Below, in pieces: positions 51,274 through 61,700 of a stretch of DNA of 64,000 nt. The stretch spans positions 124,001 through 188,000 of the forward strand of contig NZ_JACHLM010000001.1 of the NCBI RefSeq assembly GCF_014207965.1, written 5' to 3'. The number at the start of each line of letters is the position of its first letter. The stretch's first letter is position 1. This DNA is from Brevundimonas bullata (GTDB lineage Bacteria > Pseudomonadota > Alphaproteobacteria > Caulobacterales > Caulobacteraceae). Below the pieces are notes generated by a model, which saw only the letters and a program-made list of their open reading frames with translations, had not been told where the DNA came from and did not search any database. A program made the position numbers and the translations under genes.

Positions 51274-52410
51274 CTACTTCCACGCCTCGCCCGTCCGGCC
51301 CAGGGCCTCGCCCAGGTCATAGACGGCCTGCATCGAGGCCTGGCTGAAATCGAGGCTGTCGGCGCCGTCGAAATCCTCGGGGATGGCGGCGACCTGGAAC
51401 TCCAGTCCGTTGCGGCTGGCAAAGGCCCGATTGGCGGCGATGGTGGCGCGCAGCTGGCCGCCCAGCACCGCGTCCAGACTGCGGGTCAGGACGGGAATGG
51501 CGGCGTCGCGGGTGACGGCGAAGCGCGGCGCGTCCTTGCCGTTGACCACGACGTGCAGACGCGCGCCCTGGAACACCCCGGCCACGTCGTCCCAGTTCCA
51601 CATGATCTGCGGCAGGGCCACGAAGGGGTTCATCACCCCGCCGTCGACGTGCATTTCCTCGAACACCGCGCCGCGCCCCTGCGAGCGGATCATGACGGGA
51701 GGAAAGGCGCCGGGAATGCTGGCCGAGGCGATCAGCACGTCGCGAAACAGGGCCAGAGCCTCCGGCCCGCCGCGCTCGGCTATGGCGCCCATGTTCCAGA
51801 TGACGCCGCGCTGGGCGTCCAGATCGGTAGTGGCGACCAGCAGCAGCCGCCCCTTGGCGTGCTCGGCGGCGACCTCGGTCAGCATCGCCTGGTCCACATT
51901 GCTCTCGACCAGTTCACGCAGGGGTTCGCCGCTGAACACGCCCGATCCGATCAGGGCGCGCACGCCCCGGCTTTTCAGCAACCCTGTCGCCTGCCCGCCG
52001 GTATAGGCCTCCTTCAACCGCCCATCCCAGCGCGGGCCGAGGAAGACGAAGGGCGCGGCCAGCGCGCCGGTCGACACCCCGGTCACGACTTCAAAATCCG
52101 GCCGTTTGCCGCTGGCGGTCCAGCCGTTGATCAGACCCGCCGTGAAAGCGCCGTTGGCCCCGCCGCCGGATAGGGCGATCAGGTCGAAATGACCGTCCGG
52201 CCCTTTCGGCACGCCCTCGCCCAGCTGCTGCTCGATCTTCTGCGCCGCCGCCTCGTCCTCAATCGAAAAGCGGACATTGGGAAAGCCCACGGGCGAGGCG
52301 GCCTCGCGCTCGGTCAGGCCGAAGTCGCTGCGCGCCCCGCTGGCGCAGGCCGACACCAGCAGACCGGCGCTCAGAACGGCCGCGACCGTACGCATCAGGC
52401 TGAAACCCAT
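51274..52410 (-). CDS. Patatin-like phospholipase lipoprotein
   Basis: A 378-aa predicted lipoprotein with signal and lipobox (GLLVSAC, Cys22). The patatin fold is clear: oxyanion loop SGGGANGAFTAG, nucleophile GVSTGA, and catalytic Asp in HVDGGVMNPFV. It should be a serine lipid acyl hydrolase at the outer or inner membrane. GGAGGTTCC directly precedes ATG 52410, so this start is preferred over a longer frame to 52545. It lies upstream of dnaG on the same strand with a 113-nt gap. Phospholipid turnover or stress remodelling is a reasonable inference. Confidence 0.9.
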   Translation of the reverse strand: MGFSLMRTVAAVLSAGLLVSACASGARSDFGLTEREAASPVGFPNVRFSIEDEAAAQKIEQQLGEGVPKGPDGHFDLIALSGGGANGAFTAGLINGWTASGKRPDFEVVTGVSTGALAAPFVFLGPRWDGRLKEAYTGGQATGLLKSRGVRALIGSGVFSGEPLRELVESNVDQAMLTEVAAEHAKGRLLLVATTDLDAQRGVIWNMGAIAERGGPEALALFRDVLIASASIPGAFPPVMIRSQGRGAVFEEMHVDGGVMNPFVALPQIMWNWDDVAGVFQGARLHVVVNGKDAPRFAVTRDAAIPVLTRSLDAVLGGQLRATIAANRAFASRNGLEFQVAAIPEDFDGADSLDFSQASMQAVYDLGEALGRTGEAWK

Positions 52411-52606
52411 ATGGAACCTCCAAGGCTCGCACCCTAGGCGCTTTCCATGACAGGAGGAAAAGCCCATCGCCCGAAAAAGCTGCGTTAGGTTTTGATTAAC
52501 CAAGAAGGCCGCTTCGGACGCGCCATCGTCCGAATGCGGACCCAATCCGGCGCGACAACAGAACTATCCACAGCCTGTGGACTGATTCGCTTTACGGAAG
52601 CTCCTC

Positions 52607-52867
52607 ATGTTCATCGCCATCGCCCGCCCGGCGGTGGAGCCCCAAGGCCCCGACGCCGTCGCCGTCCCCGGCTCCCCCGCTGTTCCGACCCTTTCGCCCC
52701 GCGCCCTGCACGCGCGTCTGCTGGACACCGCCGCGCGTCGCCGCCGAGGACTCGAGCGCAAACAGGCCGGGCGCAACGACGACGCCGCCTACTGGATTTC
52801 CGCCGCCCCCATGGCGATCCGCAAGGCCTGCGCCTTGCGCCAGGCGGATTTCGCGACCCTGCCGTAA
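52607..52867 (+). CDS. Hypothetical protein (86 aa), uncertain
   Basis: A possible 86-aa frame starting MFIAIARPAVEPQ, Ala/Arg-rich, with GGAAG about 10 nt before the ATG and a plausible basic helix (RLLDTAARRRRGLERKQAGRNDDAAYW). No domain recognised. Opposite-strand frames of similar size overlap, so it may not be real. It sits alone between the patatin promoter region and the PAS-like gene. Confidence 0.4.
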   Translation: MFIAIARPAVEPQGPDAVAVPGSPAVPTLSPRALHARLLDTAARRRRGLERKQAGRNDDAAYWISAAPMAIRKACALRQADFATLP

Positions 52868-53006
52868 AGCCCGGAGACGGCGGGAATGCGTGAAAGACCT
52901 CGCATTCGAATCTGCTCGAACGTCCCGAGCGTTTCGCAACCCCGGGAATTACAGAAATATTCAGGCGTGCCGACTATGTTCAGGGCCTCCCCTTCTCGAG
53001 TTCCCC

Positions 53007-53477
53007 ATGCCTGACGCCGCCGCTCCGCATTCCGCCTTTCTTCGCCCCATGCTGGAACTCATGGCCGAGCATCTGGGCGGCGCCGTCATCCTGCACGCCG
53101 CCCCGACGGGAGAGATCCTGATGGCGGCCGGCGGCGTGCCGGGCCTGGCCTTCAACAACGCCGTCGGCGCTACGACCGAAGACTATGTCGGACGGTTTGA
53201 AGTCTACGCCCAGGACGGGTCCGTCGCGAAGATGGAGGCCCTGCCCGTGGTGCGCGCCATGACCACAGGCGAACCCGTCGTGGACGAAGTATGGCTGTTG
53301 GGCGCGGGCGGGGGCGCGGCCCCTGTGCCGGTCTTCGTCGATTCCTATCCGCTGAAGGACGACAGCGGCGCCGTCATCGGCGTGATCGCCACCAGCACCG
53401 ATCCCAGGCGATGGGCCACGCGCGCAGAACGGCTGAAGCAGTCGATCTCGCTGCGCGATCGGTCGGTCAGAGACTGA
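53007..53477 (+). CDS. Stand-alone PAS-like protein
   Basis: A 156-aa cytoplasmic protein. The pattern ILHAAPTGEILMAAGGVPGL ... ALPVVRAMTTGEPVVDEVWLLG ... VFVDSYPLKDDSGAVIGVIATSTDPR is the usual course of a PAS domain (strand, helix F region, final strands), followed by a short helix rich in Arg. No kinase, cyclase or DNA-binding output domain is present, so it is likely an adaptor or ligand-binding regulator. ATG 53007 is chosen because the longer frame upstream has no ribosome site. Convergent with the glycosyltransferase-like gene, with 3 nt between stops. Confidence 0.65.
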   Translation: MPDAAAPHSAFLRPMLELMAEHLGGAVILHAAPTGEILMAAGGVPGLAFNNAVGATTEDYVGRFEVYAQDGSVAKMEALPVVRAMTTGEPVVDEVWLLGAGGGAAPVPVFVDSYPLKDDSGAVIGVIATSTDPRRWATRAERLKQSISLRDRSVRD

Positions 53478-53480
53478 GCT

Positions 53481-54437
53481 TCAGCGCAGTTCCGGCAGAC
53501 GCCGCATGAAGGAGTCGCGCAGCTTGCGCCGACGCTCGGCCGAGGACTTGGGACGAACCCGCTCGCGGTGCTCCATCCCGCCGCCCCAGCGCTCGTGCAT
53601 GGCGGCGGCCAGCGCCGGATGGCGGTCGTGCTGGTGGACGATGGGACTGACGCCGCCGCCCGGGTTGACGATGCGGCCATCCACGAGGCGCAGGTCGGCG
53701 GTGGGCGTCAGGCCCAGGGTCGCCACGCGGCCGTAGTTGGGGCCGATCTCGCCCTCGATCAGACCCAGGTGGACGGCGATGTTGCAGGCCGCCTGATCAG
53801 CGCCGAACGCCCCGCCGATCTCCGAACGCGGCACGGCGGCCAGCATCAGCAGGGTCCGGCAGAAGCGCATCATGGCCTCGCGCGGCCCCATCACGGTGCC
53901 GACGCACAGGCAGGGCTTGTCGGCCAGGGCGCTGGCCACCGCCTCGCCGCCGACACCGCGCAGATACTTCATGTTGAAGGCGTGGTCGGCCAGAACCCCG
54001 TCGGCGTACTCATTGAAGAACTCCAGACCTTGCGGCTGGGGCTCAAACGGCGCGGCCTGAAAGACCACGTCGCGCACATCGGTCAGCAGGACATTGCGCG
54101 CATGGGGCCGTTCGCTCATCAGCCGGTCAAAGGCGGCGAAGCGCGCCACGACCGGATGCGGCGCCCAGCCCTCGACCGTCGCCGGGGCCACGGCCTCGAT
54201 CCGGTGCTCGGCCAGGAAGGCCAGCAAGGCCGGGTCCTGATCCACGACCAGCGCCACAGGCCCGTCGAACACCGCCCGGAGCGACCGCACGAACGGGGCC
54301 ACGTCGGCGGCGTCATAGCCCGTGGCGTAGCCCAGGATCAGATCGTCCGCCGCGTCGGAGGCCGTAGCCTCGCGCCTGCCCAGCATCGCCCCGGCGAGCC
54401 AGTCCAGATAGGCTGACTTCGCCGCTGGCGCCGTCAT
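53481..54437 (-). CDS. Glycosyltransferase-like protein coupled to carA
   Basis: A 318-aa protein resembling nucleotide-sugar-dependent GT-A transferases of the plant/fungal-like group: NVLLTDVRDVVFQAAPF is the DxD-type block, followed by FFNEYADGVLADHAFNMKYL, GTVMGPREAMMRF and the terminal HQHDRHPAL. No signal peptide or membrane segment. Its ATG begins one base after the carA stop (TAAAATG), so it is translated with carA although the pathways seem unrelated. Sugar donor and acceptor are unknown. A functional glycosyltransferase is likely but not certain. Confidence 0.65.
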   Translation of the reverse strand: MTAPAAKSAYLDWLAGAMLGRREATASDAADDLILGYATGYDAADVAPFVRSLRAVFDGPVALVVDQDPALLAFLAEHRIEAVAPATVEGWAPHPVVARFAAFDRLMSERPHARNVLLTDVRDVVFQAAPFEPQPQGLEFFNEYADGVLADHAFNMKYLRGVGGEAVASALADKPCLCVGTVMGPREAMMRFCRTLLMLAAVPRSEIGGAFGADQAACNIAVHLGLIEGEIGPNYGRVATLGLTPTADLRLVDGRIVNPGGGVSPIVHQHDRHPALAAAMHERWGGGMEHRERVRPKSSAERRRKLRDSFMRRLPELR

Positions 54438-54438
54438 T

Positions 54439-55599
54439 TTAAGCCGTCATCGAGGCGGTGAAGCGGTCGAACAGATAGAGGCTGTCGATCGGACCGGACG
54501 AGGCTTCCGGGTGATGCTGGACGCTGAACACCGGATGGCCCTTCAGGGCGATGCCGCAGTTGGTGCCGTCGAACAGGCTGACGTGGGTTTCCTCCACGGC
54601 GTCCGGCAGGCTGTCGCGGTCGACCGAGAACTCGTGGTTCATCGACACGATCTCGACCTTGCCCGTGGTCAGATCCTTGACCGGGTGGTTGGCGCCGTGG
54701 TGGCCCTGATCCATCTTGATGGTCTTGGCGCCGAGGGCGATGGCCAGCATCTGGTGACCCAGGCAGATGCCCAGGATCGGCTTGCCGCTGGCGACCAGCT
54801 TCTGGATTTCCGGCACGGCGTAGGCACCGGTTGCGGCCGGATCGCCGGGACCGTTGGACAGGACCACGCCGTCGGGATTGCGGGCCAGGATGTCCTCGGC
54901 CGAGGTCGTCGCCGGCACCACGGTGATCTTCACGCCGGTCGAGGCCAGGGCGCGCAGGATATTGCGCTTCACGCCGTAGTCGATGACCACCACCGACTTG
55001 GCGCCGGCTTCAGGCTTGGCGTAGCCGGCCGGCCAGCCCCATACGCCCTCGGTCCATTCAAAGGTCTGGGTGGTCGAGGCTTCCTTGGCCAGGTCCAGAC
55101 CGACCAGACCGCTCCAGGCCTTGGCCTGACCCACCAGGGCGTCGAGGTCGAACCGGCCCTCGGGGTCGTGGGCGATGACGGCGTGCGGGGCGCCCTTGTC
55201 GCGGATGATCTTGGTCAGGGCGCGGGTGTCCACCCCGGCCAGGCCGACCACGCCGCGCGACTTCATCCAGCTGTCCAGGCTGCCGGTGGCGCGCCAGTTG
55301 GCGGGCTCGGTCGGGACGTCGCGGAAGATGGCGCCGCGAGCCGCGCGCTCGGGCGAGGCGCCGATCTGCTCCACGTCTTCGTGGTTCACGCCGACATTGC
55401 CGACATGGGGGAAGGTGAAGGCCAGGATCTGGCTCATGTAGGAGGGATCGGTCAGGATTTCCTGATAGCCCGTCATCGAGGTGTTGAAGACCACCTCGCC
55501 GAGGACCGAACCGACGGCGCCGACGCCAATGCCTTGCAGGATGGTGCCGTCAGCGAGCGCGAGGACGCCAGTGGCGCCGGACAGAATCTGGGTCGTCAT
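54439..55599 (-). CDS. carA: Carbamoyl-phosphate synthase, small (glutaminase) subunit
   Basis: Provides ammonia from glutamine for carbamoyl phosphate in arginine and pyrimidine synthesis. 386 aa with an N-terminal domain ([25 protein letters not shown]) and a class I glutamine amidotransferase: nucleophile [10 protein letters not shown] and catalytic His/Glu in [16 protein letters not shown] 55599 with AGGAG ahead is preferred over a longer frame to 55647. The large subunit gene carB is not adjacent; it begins at 62663 on the other strand, so the two subunits are expressed from separate units. Confidence 0.97.
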   Translation of the reverse strand: MTTQILSGATGVLALADGTILQGIGVGAVGSVLGEVVFNTSMTGYQEILTDPSYMSQILAFTFPHVGNVGVNHEDVEQIGASPERAARGAIFRDVPTEPANWRATGSLDSWMKSRGVVGLAGVDTRALTKIIRDKGAPHAVIAHDPEGRFDLDALVGQAKAWSGLVGLDLAKEASTTQTFEWTEGVWGWPAGYAKPEAGAKSVVVIDYGVKRNILRALASTGVKITVVPATTSAEDILARNPDGVVLSNGPGDPAATGAYAVPEIQKLVASGKPILGICLGHQMLAIALGAKTIKMDQGHHGANHPVKDLTTGKVEIVSMNHEFSVDRDSLPDAVEETHVSLFDGTNCGIALKGHPVFSVQHHPEASSGPIDSLYLFDRFTASMTA

Positions 55600-55704
55600 G
55601 GCGCAGGCTCCTAACAATGAATACGGGCAGACAAACGGCGGCGTCACTAAAGAGATGCCGGGGCGGGGTCAACCGCCCTTGGCCCTTTAGATCTTTTGGG
55701 CTCT

Positions 55705-57000
55705 TCAGACCTTCTGGGTTTTCCGCACCCAGATCCAGGCCAGGCTGGTCAGGGCGAAGAATCCGACGCTGGGCAGGATATAGCCCCCCGCCGCCGCCGC
55801 CACCGCAAAGGTCGAGAAGACCAGGCCCGCCACGGCCAGGGTCCGCCAGCCCGCCTTCCGGGTCAGTTTCCAAAGCGTCATCGAACACAGCGCGTAAAGA
55901 CAGAGGGTCAACACTGAGGTGACGCCGATCAGGACGCCGAACTGCTGGCCCAGGGTCGGCTGTGCGCTAGCGACGACCATGGCGCTCATGACGACGCAGT
56001 TCAGGATGGGATTGCTCAACGGGGTCTTGCCCTTCTGAGCCCCGCCGAACCAGCGCGGCATCCAACCCGCCTCGGCGGCGCCGCGCGAGGTCTCGCCCGC
56101 CAGCATGGTCCAGCCGGCGATGGTGCCCAGCACCTTGATGACGGCGCATGCGGCGACCAGGCCGGCCACGGACGAGCCCATGACCCGCGCCACCAGATCG
56201 GCGTAAGGGCTGGTCGAATGCACCAGCACATCCGCCGGAATGACGCCGAAGACGGCGATGCTGGCGGCCACATAGACAATGAAGGCCAGGGCGACGCCGC
56301 CCAGCGAGGCGCGCCCCACATCGACGGCGGGGTTCTTGACCAGACTGGACAGGGCCGCGGCGCTCTCGACGCCCAGGAAAGCCCAGAAGATGATGGCCAG
56401 CGAGGCCGGCACGGTCTTCAGCAGGGGCTGATCGCCGGGGCTCCACGAGGCGGCGAAGGTGTCGCTGTTGAAGGCCATGACCCCGGCTATGATGGCCAGA
56501 ACAATAGGGATCAGGCCGAGGCCCAGGGTGATGGCGCCGAACCGCGCAGCCGTCCGGGCGCCTGAGGCATAGGCGGCCGAGGTCAGCCAGATCAGGGCCA
56601 GATTGCTGACCGCCGCCCACAGCGGCTCCTTCAGCGCGGGAATAAAGAAGGCCAGATAGCCGGTGCCGGCCACCGCCAGCGCCACGTTCCCGGCCAGGCA
56701 GGCGGCCCAATAGGCCAGCCCCGTCTGATAGCCGATGAAGCGGCCCATGCCGCGTCGGGTGAAGTCCGACAGGCCGTCGGCGTCCGGCTGCATCCGCCCC
56801 AGACCGCCGAACACCAGCGCCAGGGTCACGGCGCCAACGCCGCAGATCAGCCACCCGATGATGCTGGAACTGCCCGTCGGCGCCAGGGTCGCAGGCAGCA
56901 GATAGACGCCCGAACCGATCATATTGCCGGCCACCACCAGGGCGGCGAGCGCCCAGCCGATGCGGTGCGGCGGATCGGGCAGAATTTCAGTCTGGGTCAT
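55705..57000 (-). CDS. APC-family amino acid permease (AdiC/arginine-agmatine-like)
   Basis: A 431-aa inner-membrane transporter with about 12 TM helices. TM1 contains VVAGNMIGSGVYLLPATLA, the Gly-rich substrate loop of APC/LeuT-fold permeases; TM6 has IFWAFLGVESAAALSSLVKNPA, also characteristic. Similar to the AdiC/PotE/CadB exchanger subgroup in length and motif. Substrate could be arginine, another basic amino acid or a polyamine. ATG 57000 follows a weak purine tract. It reads toward carA, 105 nt away, with no clear terminator between. Confidence 0.88.
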   Translation of the reverse strand: MTQTEILPDPPHRIGWALAALVVAGNMIGSGVYLLPATLAPTGSSSIIGWLICGVGAVTLALVFGGLGRMQPDADGLSDFTRRGMGRFIGYQTGLAYWAACLAGNVALAVAGTGYLAFFIPALKEPLWAAVSNLALIWLTSAAYASGARTAARFGAITLGLGLIPIVLAIIAGVMAFNSDTFAASWSPGDQPLLKTVPASLAIIFWAFLGVESAAALSSLVKNPAVDVGRASLGGVALAFIVYVAASIAVFGVIPADVLVHSTSPYADLVARVMGSSVAGLVAACAVIKVLGTIAGWTMLAGETSRGAAEAGWMPRWFGGAQKGKTPLSNPILNCVVMSAMVVASAQPTLGQQFGVLIGVTSVLTLCLYALCSMTLWKLTRKAGWRTLAVAGLVFSTFAVAAAAGGYILPSVGFFALTSLAWIWVRKTQKV

Positions 57001-57010
57001 CCGCGCCCCT

Positions 57011-57715
57011 TTACGCGGGAATCTGCGCTCCGTCCCATGCGAATACGCCGCCGCTGTCCGCCGGCGTCAGCCCCTCAATCACCGCCAGCAGACGAAACGC
57101 GGGCGAGAACAGCTTGTCGGGCTTGACCCCACGCTGGAAGGGCGCGCTCAGGGCCGTGTCCACCGTGCCGGGATGCAGGCCCGCGACCACCGCCTGCGGA
57201 TGGGTGCGCGCCAGTTCCACCGACAGAGTCTTCAGGATCATGTTCAGCGCCGCCTTGGACGCGCGATAGCTATGCCAGCCGCCCAGCCGGTTGTCGCCGA
57301 TGGAGCCGACCCGCGCCGACAGGGCCGCGAACACCGCCCGCTGGTCGCGCGGCATCAGGGGCAAAAGGTGACGCGCCGCGAGCGCCGGCCCCACGGCGTT
57401 GATGCGGAAATCCCGCATCAGATGCTCCGCCGTCAGCTCGCGCCAGCTGCGTTCCGGCGTCTGGCCGGAATGCAGCACGCCGGTCGCCACGACGATCAGG
57501 CTCGGTGCGGGCCCTTCGGCGATGCGCGCCGCAGCGCCGGCCATGCTGGTCTCGTCCTCCAGATCCAGATAGCCGTGCGTCACCCCTTCCATGGGGGCGG
57601 CGGGCGTGCGCGAAAGGCCGTGCACCACGCGGTCGCCCGCCTGCCCCAACTGCTGCGCCAGCGCCCGCCCAATGCCGCCCGACACGCCCACGATGATCGC
57701 CGAACCCTTGGCCAT
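57011..57715 (-). CDS. Short-chain dehydrogenase, CsgA-like
   Basis: A 234-aa SDR with the coenzyme loop VGVSGGIGRAL, a catalytic Ser in ALSARVGSIG, and Tyr-x3-Lys in YRASKAALNMI; the ending HPGTVDTALSAPFQ and SPAFRLLAVIEGLTP resembles the myxobacterial C-factor (CsgA) subgroup of SDRs. Ten nt before the permease start, so likely the first gene of the same transcript. Substrate unknown; NAD(P)-binding is certain from the motif. Confidence 0.88.
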   Translation of the reverse strand: MAKGSAIIVGVSGGIGRALAQQLGQAGDRVVHGLSRTPAAPMEGVTHGYLDLEDETSMAGAAARIAEGPAPSLIVVATGVLHSGQTPERSWRELTAEHLMRDFRINAVGPALAARHLLPLMPRDQRAVFAALSARVGSIGDNRLGGWHSYRASKAALNMILKTLSVELARTHPQAVVAGLHPGTVDTALSAPFQRGVKPDKLFSPAFRLLAVIEGLTPADSGGVFAWDGAQIPA

Positions 57716-57845
57716 GGCCTCCGTCCTCTCTGTTGTCGGAAGAAATACGTCACCGAGCCGCCGCTGGACCGCCCGCCGCCCTACCCTCGCCGCCGACGGG
57801 GGTTTAGGAAGCGCCAGCCCTCACCCCGCCTCACCCGGACGCCCC

Positions 57846-58550
57846 ATGACCATCACCACGGTCGGCCTCGATGCCGACGACACCCTGTGGCACAACGAAA
57901 CCATCTTCCGCCTCAGCCAGAAGCGGTTCGTGGACCTGCTGGCCGATCACGCCGATGAGCCGGTGATGATGGACCGCCTGTCCCAGGTCGAGCGGCGCAA
58001 CCTTCGCCTCTATGGCTACGGCGTGAAGGGTTTCACCCTGTCGATGCTGGAGACGGCCATGGAGCTGTGCGACGGCGCCGCCCCCCCGCACATCGTCCGC
58101 GAAATCCTGGCTGCGGGTCGCGAGATGCTGGCCCATCCGGTCGAAACCCTGCCCGGCGTCGATGGCGTCCTGGCTGAACTGTCCGAGAAGTACCGCCTGG
58201 TCCTGATCACCAAGGGCGACCTGATGGATCAGGAGCGCAAGCTGGCGGCGTCTGGCCTCGGCGACCTGTTCGCCGCGGTCGAGATCGTGTCGGAGAAAGA
58301 CCGCTCGACCTATGAACGCATCTTCGCCCGCCACGGCACCGGCGCCGCCGAGGCTGTCATGGCCGGCAATTCGATGAAGTCCGACGTCCTGCCCGCCATC
58401 GAGGCCGGGGCCTTCGCCTGCCACATCCCCTACCACATCACCTGGGCGCACGAGCTGGCCGACGCCCCGGAAAACCACCCGCGTTACGTCTCGCTCAGCC
58501 GCATCGGCGAGTTGCCGGACTGGATCGCCACGATCGATAAGCCTGACTAG
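57846..58550 (+). CDS. HAD-superfamily hydrolase
   Basis: A 234-aa hydrolase with the four HAD motifs: GLDADDTLWHNE (nucleophile Asp and acid Asp), VLITKGD (Thr), the lysine in VSEKDRSTYERIF, and GNSMKSDVLPAIEAG for metal binding. A helical cap of roughly 70 residues follows motif I (C1 type). Probably a phosphatase; substrate cannot be assigned. The ATG at 57846 begins the domain directly; a longer frame back to 57591 overlaps the divergent SDR and has no support. Single gene. Confidence 0.88.
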   Translation: MTITTVGLDADDTLWHNETIFRLSQKRFVDLLADHADEPVMMDRLSQVERRNLRLYGYGVKGFTLSMLETAMELCDGAAPPHIVREILAAGREMLAHPVETLPGVDGVLAELSEKYRLVLITKGDLMDQERKLAASGLGDLFAAVEIVSEKDRSTYERIFARHGTGAAEAVMAGNSMKSDVLPAIEAGAFACHIPYHITWAHELADAPENHPRYVSLSRIGELPDWIATIDKPD

Positions 58551-58787
58551 ATATCAACGCTCTTGGAACGAAAATATTCATTTCAAAGCATAGAGATCAC
58601 CGAACACCGTAACTTCACAATATGGCATGAAGATCGTCTGAAATGTGTCTTGATTGCACCACTGGCGAAACAAGACGACGCTTCGTCCACAGTTAGACCA
58701 AACCTAGGCAAACTTAGCCCCATTTCGGTCACACCTTGAGGAATGTGTGGCCGCTTCCGGCTTTTTTGTGTCAGGTGTATTAAAGTA

Positions 58788-61700
58788 ATGAGAGCATTCC
58801 TCCTCGGTTCGACGGTGCTGGTCAGCGCCATCGCTCTGACCGCCCCCGCGATGGCCCAATCGGTCGAAGCTGCGCCCAAGTCCGACGTCGCCACCGAAGT
58901 TGGCGAAATCGTCGTCACGGGCTCGCGTATCCGCCGCGACCCGACCAACGCTCCGACCCCGCTGATCCAGGTCACGCAGGAAGAGCTGCTGTCGACGGGC
59001 CAAACCAGCGTCATCGACTATCTGGCTACCCTCCCGGCCCTGCAGAACTCGACGGTTCCGTCCGACACGACCGGTTCGAGCCTGAACACCGGCGGCCTGT
59101 CGCTGCCGAACCTGCGCTCGCTGGGCGCCGGCCGCACCCTGACGCTGGTTGACGGTCGTCGTCACGTCAGCTCCTCGGGCGGCGATCTGTCGGTCGATGT
59201 CGACACCATTCCGCGCCTGCTGATCCAGAACGTTGAAATCATCACCGGCGGCGCCTCGTCGGTGTACGGCGCGGACGCCGTTTCGGGCGTGCTGAACTTC
59301 ATCCTGAAGAAGGATTTTGAAGGCCTCGAGATCGACGCCAACTACGGTCAGATCAACAGCAACGGCGAAGCCAGCCGACGCGTCTCGGCCTTGGTCGGCA
59401 AGAACTTCTTCGACGACCGTCTGAACGTCTACGCTCACGCGGAATACGAAAAGGTCGACAATGTCGACTCGATGGACATCAACTGGATCCGCCGCGGTCC
59501 GATCCGCTTGGCCGTCGATGCAGACCCGACCAATGCCCCTTATGACGGCGTGCTCGACGCTGACGTCTTCTACGGCGTGAACCGTCTGGACATCCTGCCC
59601 TGGGGCCAGACCACCCTGGCCAACCTGCTGCAGCCCAGCGCCCTGACCAACCCGAACATCCCGTATCAGAACTGCCTCCCTGGCGGCAATTTCTCGTACG
59701 CCGCCAACTGCTTCGGCATCAATCCGGGCAAGACCTTCGTCTATGAAGGCAACACGGCTCGCGCGGCCAACTTCGGCGACCGCGTCGGCAACGTCGGCCA
59801 CAACCGCCCGTACAACATCGGCGGCGACGGCATGCCGCTGGGTGAAGTCGCTGGCTACAGCCGCGTGCCGGAATCGAAATCGCAGCGCTATCAGGTCGGC
59901 GGCAACTTCCAGATCACCGACGCGATCTCGTTCAACGCTTCGGCCAAGTACATCACCGAAGAAACCTACATGCGCGGCCAGCGCACCTTCTTCGACATCG
60001 ATCTGGACAACGGCTCGTACGGCGCCAACGAGACCGCCTCGCTCTGGGGCACTTCGGCCTTCGACCTGCGCTGGGCCGACAACGCTTTCCTGCCGCAGAA
60101 CGTGAAGGACGCGATCGCCGCCAACCGCATCGACGTCTACGCCCCGCCGACCGCCGCCAACGCCGGCCAACTGACGGGTTCGGTGGCTCTGCCGATCGCC
60201 CGCCACACCTTCTTCGGCCCCGAACGTTCGCAAACCAACACCCGCGACGTCCAGCGCTACACCGCCGGCTTCAAGGGCGATCACGGCCCGATCAGCTTCA
60301 TGAAGTCGCTGTCGTGGGACCTGGGCTACGTCTACGGCAAGGCCGAGATCGAGAACATCGAACGCGGCGTCGACACCCAGCGCATGTCGCTGGCCGCTGA
60401 CGCTGTGGTTGATACGGCCGGCGTGCTCGGCAAGGCCGGTGCCATCGTCTGCCGCGCCAGCCTGCTGAACGCCCAAGGTCTGGCGGTCGCCGACAGGCAT
60501 CGCCTCGATGCCGACGGCAACCCGACCGACCTGCGCGACACCCAGTACGGCCGCGACTCCATCGCTCAGTGCACCCCGCTGAACATCTTCGGCGCGGGCA
60601 ACCAGTCGGCCGAAGCTCTCGAGTACGTCGACGCCTTCGTCCGCGTTCAGGAAATGAACGAGCAGCACCAGGCCATCGGCTCGGTCGCGACTGAGCTGTG
60701 GGACTTCTGGGGCGCCGGCAACATCGGCGTGGCCCTGGGCGCCGAATGGCGCAAGGAAACCACCTCGGCCGTCGGCCGCAGCTCGACGGCGGGCGATCGT
60801 CTGCTCTTCCTCAACACCGGCGCCGATTTCCCGGAAGTCAGCTACGAGTCGAAGGAAGTCTTCGCCGAGCTGTCGCTCCCGCTGTTCCGCGACAACAAGT
60901 TCCTGGGCGAGTACGCCGAGCTGAGCGGTTCGTACCGCTACGCCGACTACTCGACCGTGGGCAATGTCGACGTTTACGGCGTGAACCTGGTTTATCGCCC
61001 GATCCGGGACATCACGTTCAAGACCAGCTTCAACACCTCGGTCCGCGTGCCAAACCTGGGCGAAAACTACTCGCCGTTCAGCCAAACCTTCGCGAACAAC
61101 TTCGCTGATCCTTGCGCCACGGCCAACATCGCCGCTGTCAACGACCAGGAAACGAAGGACAACCGGATCAAGAACTGCACGACCCTGGCTGCTCAACAGG
61201 GCCTGACGTTCGACTTCGCCGGCGCCACCGCCACCAACCTCGACGACTTCGTGCCGAACTACACCTCGGGCATCGCGGGCTCCTCGGGCGGCAATCCCAA
61301 CCTGCAGCCGGAAGAGTCGGAATCCTTCACCTTCTCGACCGTCCTGAAGCCGCGCTTCGTGCCCGGCCTGACCATGACGCTGGATTACTTCGACATCCGC
61401 ATCGACAAGGTCATCGCCTCGGTCACCGCTGGCACCATTGCAGCCAACTGCGTCAGCGGCGCCGAGCTGAACATGGACGCCTGTAACTCGATCTTCCGCA
61501 ACAATCCGAACATCGAGTTCGGCGTTGGCGCTCCTTCGGGCGACGCCGTCGGCGGCTTCATCGAGCGTTCGTTCAACTATGCGGCCCTGGAGACCCGCGG
61601 CCTCGACTTCGGCGCCAACTACTCCTGGGACACCGCCGACTGGGGCAAGGACTGGGGCTCCATCGACTGGCGCCTGAACGGTTCGTGGCTGATCGAGCAG

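Noticed and set aside
52592-52939. Minus-strand frame of 115 aa overlapping the uncertain 86-aa gene
   Set aside because: Arg/Gly-rich composition without motif or ribosome site; the plus-strand frame is slightly better supported, though weakly.
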